DNA from: Pedobacter cryoconitis
GTDB taxonomy: Bacteria > Bacteroidota > Bacteroidia > Sphingobacteriales > Sphingobacteriaceae
Assembly: GCF_014200605.1 (NCBI RefSeq)
Contig: NZ_JACHCE010000001.1
Location: forward strand, 682,001-746,000
Length of the DNA: 64,000 bases
Direction: 5' to 3'
Within the stretch, counting starts at the first letter, position 1, and each line of letters begins with the position of its first letter. This document shows positions 62,071 to 64,000 of this stretch, one piece after another. Position numbers and translations under genes: made by a program. The notes under the pieces were generated by a model. That model was given only the letters and a program-made list of their open reading frames with translations, ran no database searches and was not told the origin of the DNA.

Positions 62071-63501
62071 ATGCAAAAAACTTGTACCGAAGTATGGAAT
62101 AACTGTCTCCAGATTATTAAGGATAACATCCCGGTCCAAAGTTTTAAAACTTGGTTCGAACCGATTTCGGCATTAAAATTGGAAGGCAACATATTAACCG
62201 TACAGGTGCCAAGTTTATTCTTTTATGAATGGCTGGAAGAGCATTATGTAGGTTTATTGCGCAAGACAGTTAAACAGCAAATGGGAGAAGAAGGTCGTTT
62301 GGAATATAATATTGTGGTAGATAAATCGTCAAACAGCGGTTCTCCATACACTACAAGTATGCCGTCCAATGGGAATGGATCTGCATCAAAAACGCAATCA
62401 ATGCCAGTTCCTGTATCAATTAATAAGGATATTAAGAATCCTTTTATCATACCGGGCCTGAAAAAATTAAATGTAGACCCTCAGTTAAATTCTCAATATA
62501 CTTTTGAAAGTTATGTTGAGGGCGATTGTAACCGTCTGGCCCGTTCTGCAGGTTTTGCAGTAGCAGCCAAACCAGGTGCAACGTCATTTAACCCATTAAT
62601 GATTTATGGTGCTGTAGGTTTGGGAAAAACCCACCTGGTGCAGGCAATAGGTAACGAAATCAGGCGTACTTTACCAGATAAACTGGTTATATATGTATCC
62701 TGCGAAAAGTTCTGTCAGCAATTTGTCGAGTCTTTAAAAAACAATACAATCAATGATTTTGTGAACTTTTACCAGGCAATGGATGTAATCATCATGGATG
62801 ATGTTCACAACTTTGCTGGAAAAGAGAAGACTCAGGATATTTTCTTCCATATTTTCAATCACCTGCATCAGTCAGGTAAACAGATTATTATTACCTCAGA
62901 TAAAGCACCAAAAGACCTTTCAGGTGTTGAAGAACGCTTATTAAGCCGTTTCAAATGGGGGCTTTCAGCTGATTTACAGATCCCTGATCTGGAAACAAGG
63001 ATCGCTATTCTGAGAAAGAAAATGTATGCTGATGGAATTGAACTTCCTTCGGATGTGGTTGAATATGTAGCCAACAACATTGATAATAATGTACGTGAGC
63101 TGGAAGGGGCAATGGTTTCCTTATTAGCGCAATCTACTCTGAATAAGAAAGATATTGATCTTGGTTTAGCCAAATCAATGCTGAAAAACTTTATCAAAAA
63201 TACGACGAAAGAGATTTCTATGGATTATATCCAGAAACTGGTTTGTGAGTATTTTGAAGTGCCTGTGGAGATGGTGAAATCGCCTACACGAAAACGTGAA
63301 ATTGTACAGGCACGTCAGATTTCTATGTATTTATCAAAAAGTCTGACCAAGTCTTCTTTAAAAAGTATTGGTGCATTTTATGGTGGAAGAGATCACTCTA
63401 CAGTAATTTATGCTTGTCAGACTGTTGAGGATCTGATCGATACAGATAAAAAATTCAAAGGTTATGTGACTGATATTCAGAAAAAACTAAAAATGAGCTA
63501 G
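62071..63501 (+). CDS. dnaA: Chromosomal replication initiator DnaA
   Basis: The initiator ATPase. The 476 residues have domain I (~1-80), a Ser/Asn-rich linker (~85-120), an AAA+ core with Walker A GAVGLGKT (180-187) and Walker B VIIMDDVHN (239-247), and the C-terminal DNA-binding domain with GGRDHSTVIYA. I start it at 62071, where the family start (MQKTCTEVWN) begins; an earlier in-frame start at 62023 adds 16 unrelated residues. A perfect-palindrome terminator follows. Confidence 0.98.
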   Translation: MQKTCTEVWNNCLQIIKDNIPVQSFKTWFEPISALKLEGNILTVQVPSLFFYEWLEEHYVGLLRKTVKQQMGEEGRLEYNIVVDKSSNSGSPYTTSMPSNGNGSASKTQSMPVPVSINKDIKNPFIIPGLKKLNVDPQLNSQYTFESYVEGDCNRLARSAGFAVAAKPGATSFNPLMIYGAVGLGKTHLVQAIGNEIRRTLPDKLVIYVSCEKFCQQFVESLKNNTINDFVNFYQAMDVIIMDDVHNFAGKEKTQDIFFHIFNHLHQSGKQIIITSDKAPKDLSGVEERLLSRFKWGLSADLQIPDLETRIAILRKKMYADGIELPSDVVEYVANNIDNNVRELEGAMVSLLAQSTLNKKDIDLGLAKSMLKNFIKNTTKEISMDYIQKLVCEYFEVPVEMVKSPTRKREIVQARQISMYLSKSLTKSSLKSIGAFYGGRDHSTVIYACQTVEDLIDTDKKFKGYVTDIQKKLKMS

Positions 63502-63537
63502 GTTTTTAATGGTTAAAATCAAGTTTTTTTAAAATAG

Positions 63538-63570
63538 AAAAGGGCATCTGTAATTACAGATGCCCTTTTT
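63538..63570 (+). terminator. Terminator of dnaA
   Basis: AAAAGGGCATCTGTAA (63538-63553) followed directly by its perfect complement TTACAGATGCCCTTTT (63554-63569) and another T. It begins 37 bp after the dnaA stop. Confidence 0.85.
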
Positions 63571-63645
63571 ACATGGAGGTAATACCTGATTTAATCCGGC
63601 CTTGCGATGAGAATAAAAGCCTTATATTCAGCCTAAAATTTAAAT

Positions 63646-64000
63646 ATGAAAGTAGCCGTTTTTAGCACACAGTCTTATGATAAAGAGTATTTCAACCTTG
63701 TTAATGAAAAATTTAACCATGAATTTGTATTTCTGGAGCCCTCTTTAAATGCTGATACGGCGATTCTCGCTAAAGGATGCGGTGGTATTTGTGCTTTTGT
63801 GAATGATAAAGTGGATGAAAAAACCTTAGAAATCCTTCATCAATCGGGAGTGAATACCATTGTATTACGCTGTGCCGGCTTTAATCAGGTAGATCTGGAG
63901 GCTGCTAAAAAACTGGGTGTAAAGGTATATAGAGTGCCCTCATATTCTCCTGAAGCTGTTGCTGAACATGCAACAGCAATGATCATGACCTTAAACCGTA
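63646..64000 (+). CDS. D-2-hydroxyacid dehydrogenase (D-lactate dehydrogenase-like), partial
   Basis: A gene cut by the window end; about 118 residues are visible. The start MKVAVFSTQSYDKEYF, then FLEPSLNADTA, VNDKVDEKTLEIL, the catalytic-domain segment VLRCAGFNQVDLEAAKKLG, and YSPEAVAEHATAMIMTLNR are typical of the LdhA branch of D-isomer specific 2-hydroxyacid dehydrogenases. The NAD-binding domain and catalytic Arg/Glu/His lie beyond the end. Likely reaction: pyruvate to D-lactate. Confidence 0.88.
   Translation, partial: MKVAVFSTQSYDKEYFNLVNEKFNHEFVFLEPSLNADTAILAKGCGGICAFVNDKVDEKTLEILHQSGVNTIVLRCAGFNQVDLEAAKKLGVKVYRVPSYSPEAVAEHATAMIMTLNR

Overview
The window looks like chromosome from a Bacteroidota member of the Sphingobacteriaceae, most like Pedobacter. 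The grounds are AT-rich DNA, SusC/SusD and FecR/TonB gene sets, a type IX secretion (T9SS) cargo beside a PorP/SprF gene, weak Shine-Dalgarno signals, and a few TAnnTTTG -7 promoter elements. The right end carries dnaA with a DnaA-box palindrome about 165 bp before its start, so the window probably abuts the chromosomal origin. I see no tRNA, rRNA, CRISPR array, prophage or insertion sequence.

Layout. 0.1-2.7 kb (minus): M3 metallopeptidase and a lone receiver protein. 3.0-8.8 kb (plus): zincless Fpg/Nei glycosylase, a heterodimeric ABC exporter with one degenerate ATP site, an unknown acidic protein and phosphoglycerate mutase. 8.8-18.6 kb (minus): a lipoprotein, a PheC-like solute-binding protein, an M28 peptidase, MsrB, and an RND tripartite efflux set headed by a DUF2480 gene. 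19.1 kb: a SufR-like regulator behind a perfect 13-bp inverted repeat. 19.7-23.6 kb (minus): Tat-exported Dabb protein, Tat-exported phospholipase C and a secreted endonuclease/exonuclease/phosphatase-fold enzyme. 23.8 kb: S41 protease.

25.2-38.3 kb (plus): an ECF sigma/FecR/TonB-receptor signalling set, a beta-helix lipoprotein, a small lipoprotein, a 1583-residue MBG-repeat T9SS type-B protein and its PorP/SprF partner. 38.6-44.7 kb: ROK regulator with SusC and SusD-like genes. 45-52.5 kb: XRE regulator, Lrp/AsnC regulator divergent from a PLP histidine decarboxylase, receiver protein, VirJ-like hydrolase, exported chorismate mutase, compact GHKL ATPase, cyclophilin and LspA. 52.7-61.1 kb: iron-permease-like protein, DUF892 ferritin-like protein, YcbB-type L,D-transpeptidase, alpha/beta hydrolase, a PAP2/sphingomyelin-synthase-like membrane protein, PepD, FabV, and an OhrR/Ohr peroxide pair. 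61.1-62.1 kb: the origin region with a ~100-bp GC-rich hairpin. Then dnaA and a 2-hydroxyacid dehydrogenase cut by the window end.

Most genes are ordinary for the family. The better candidates for follow-up are the compact GHKL/MORC-type ATPase, the two exported aromatic-pathway enzymes (chorismate mutase and PheC-like), the candidate sphingolipid head-group transferase, the large hairpin near oriC, and the autoregulatory palindrome of the SufR-like gene. I did not find a clear multi-gene system that I could call new.
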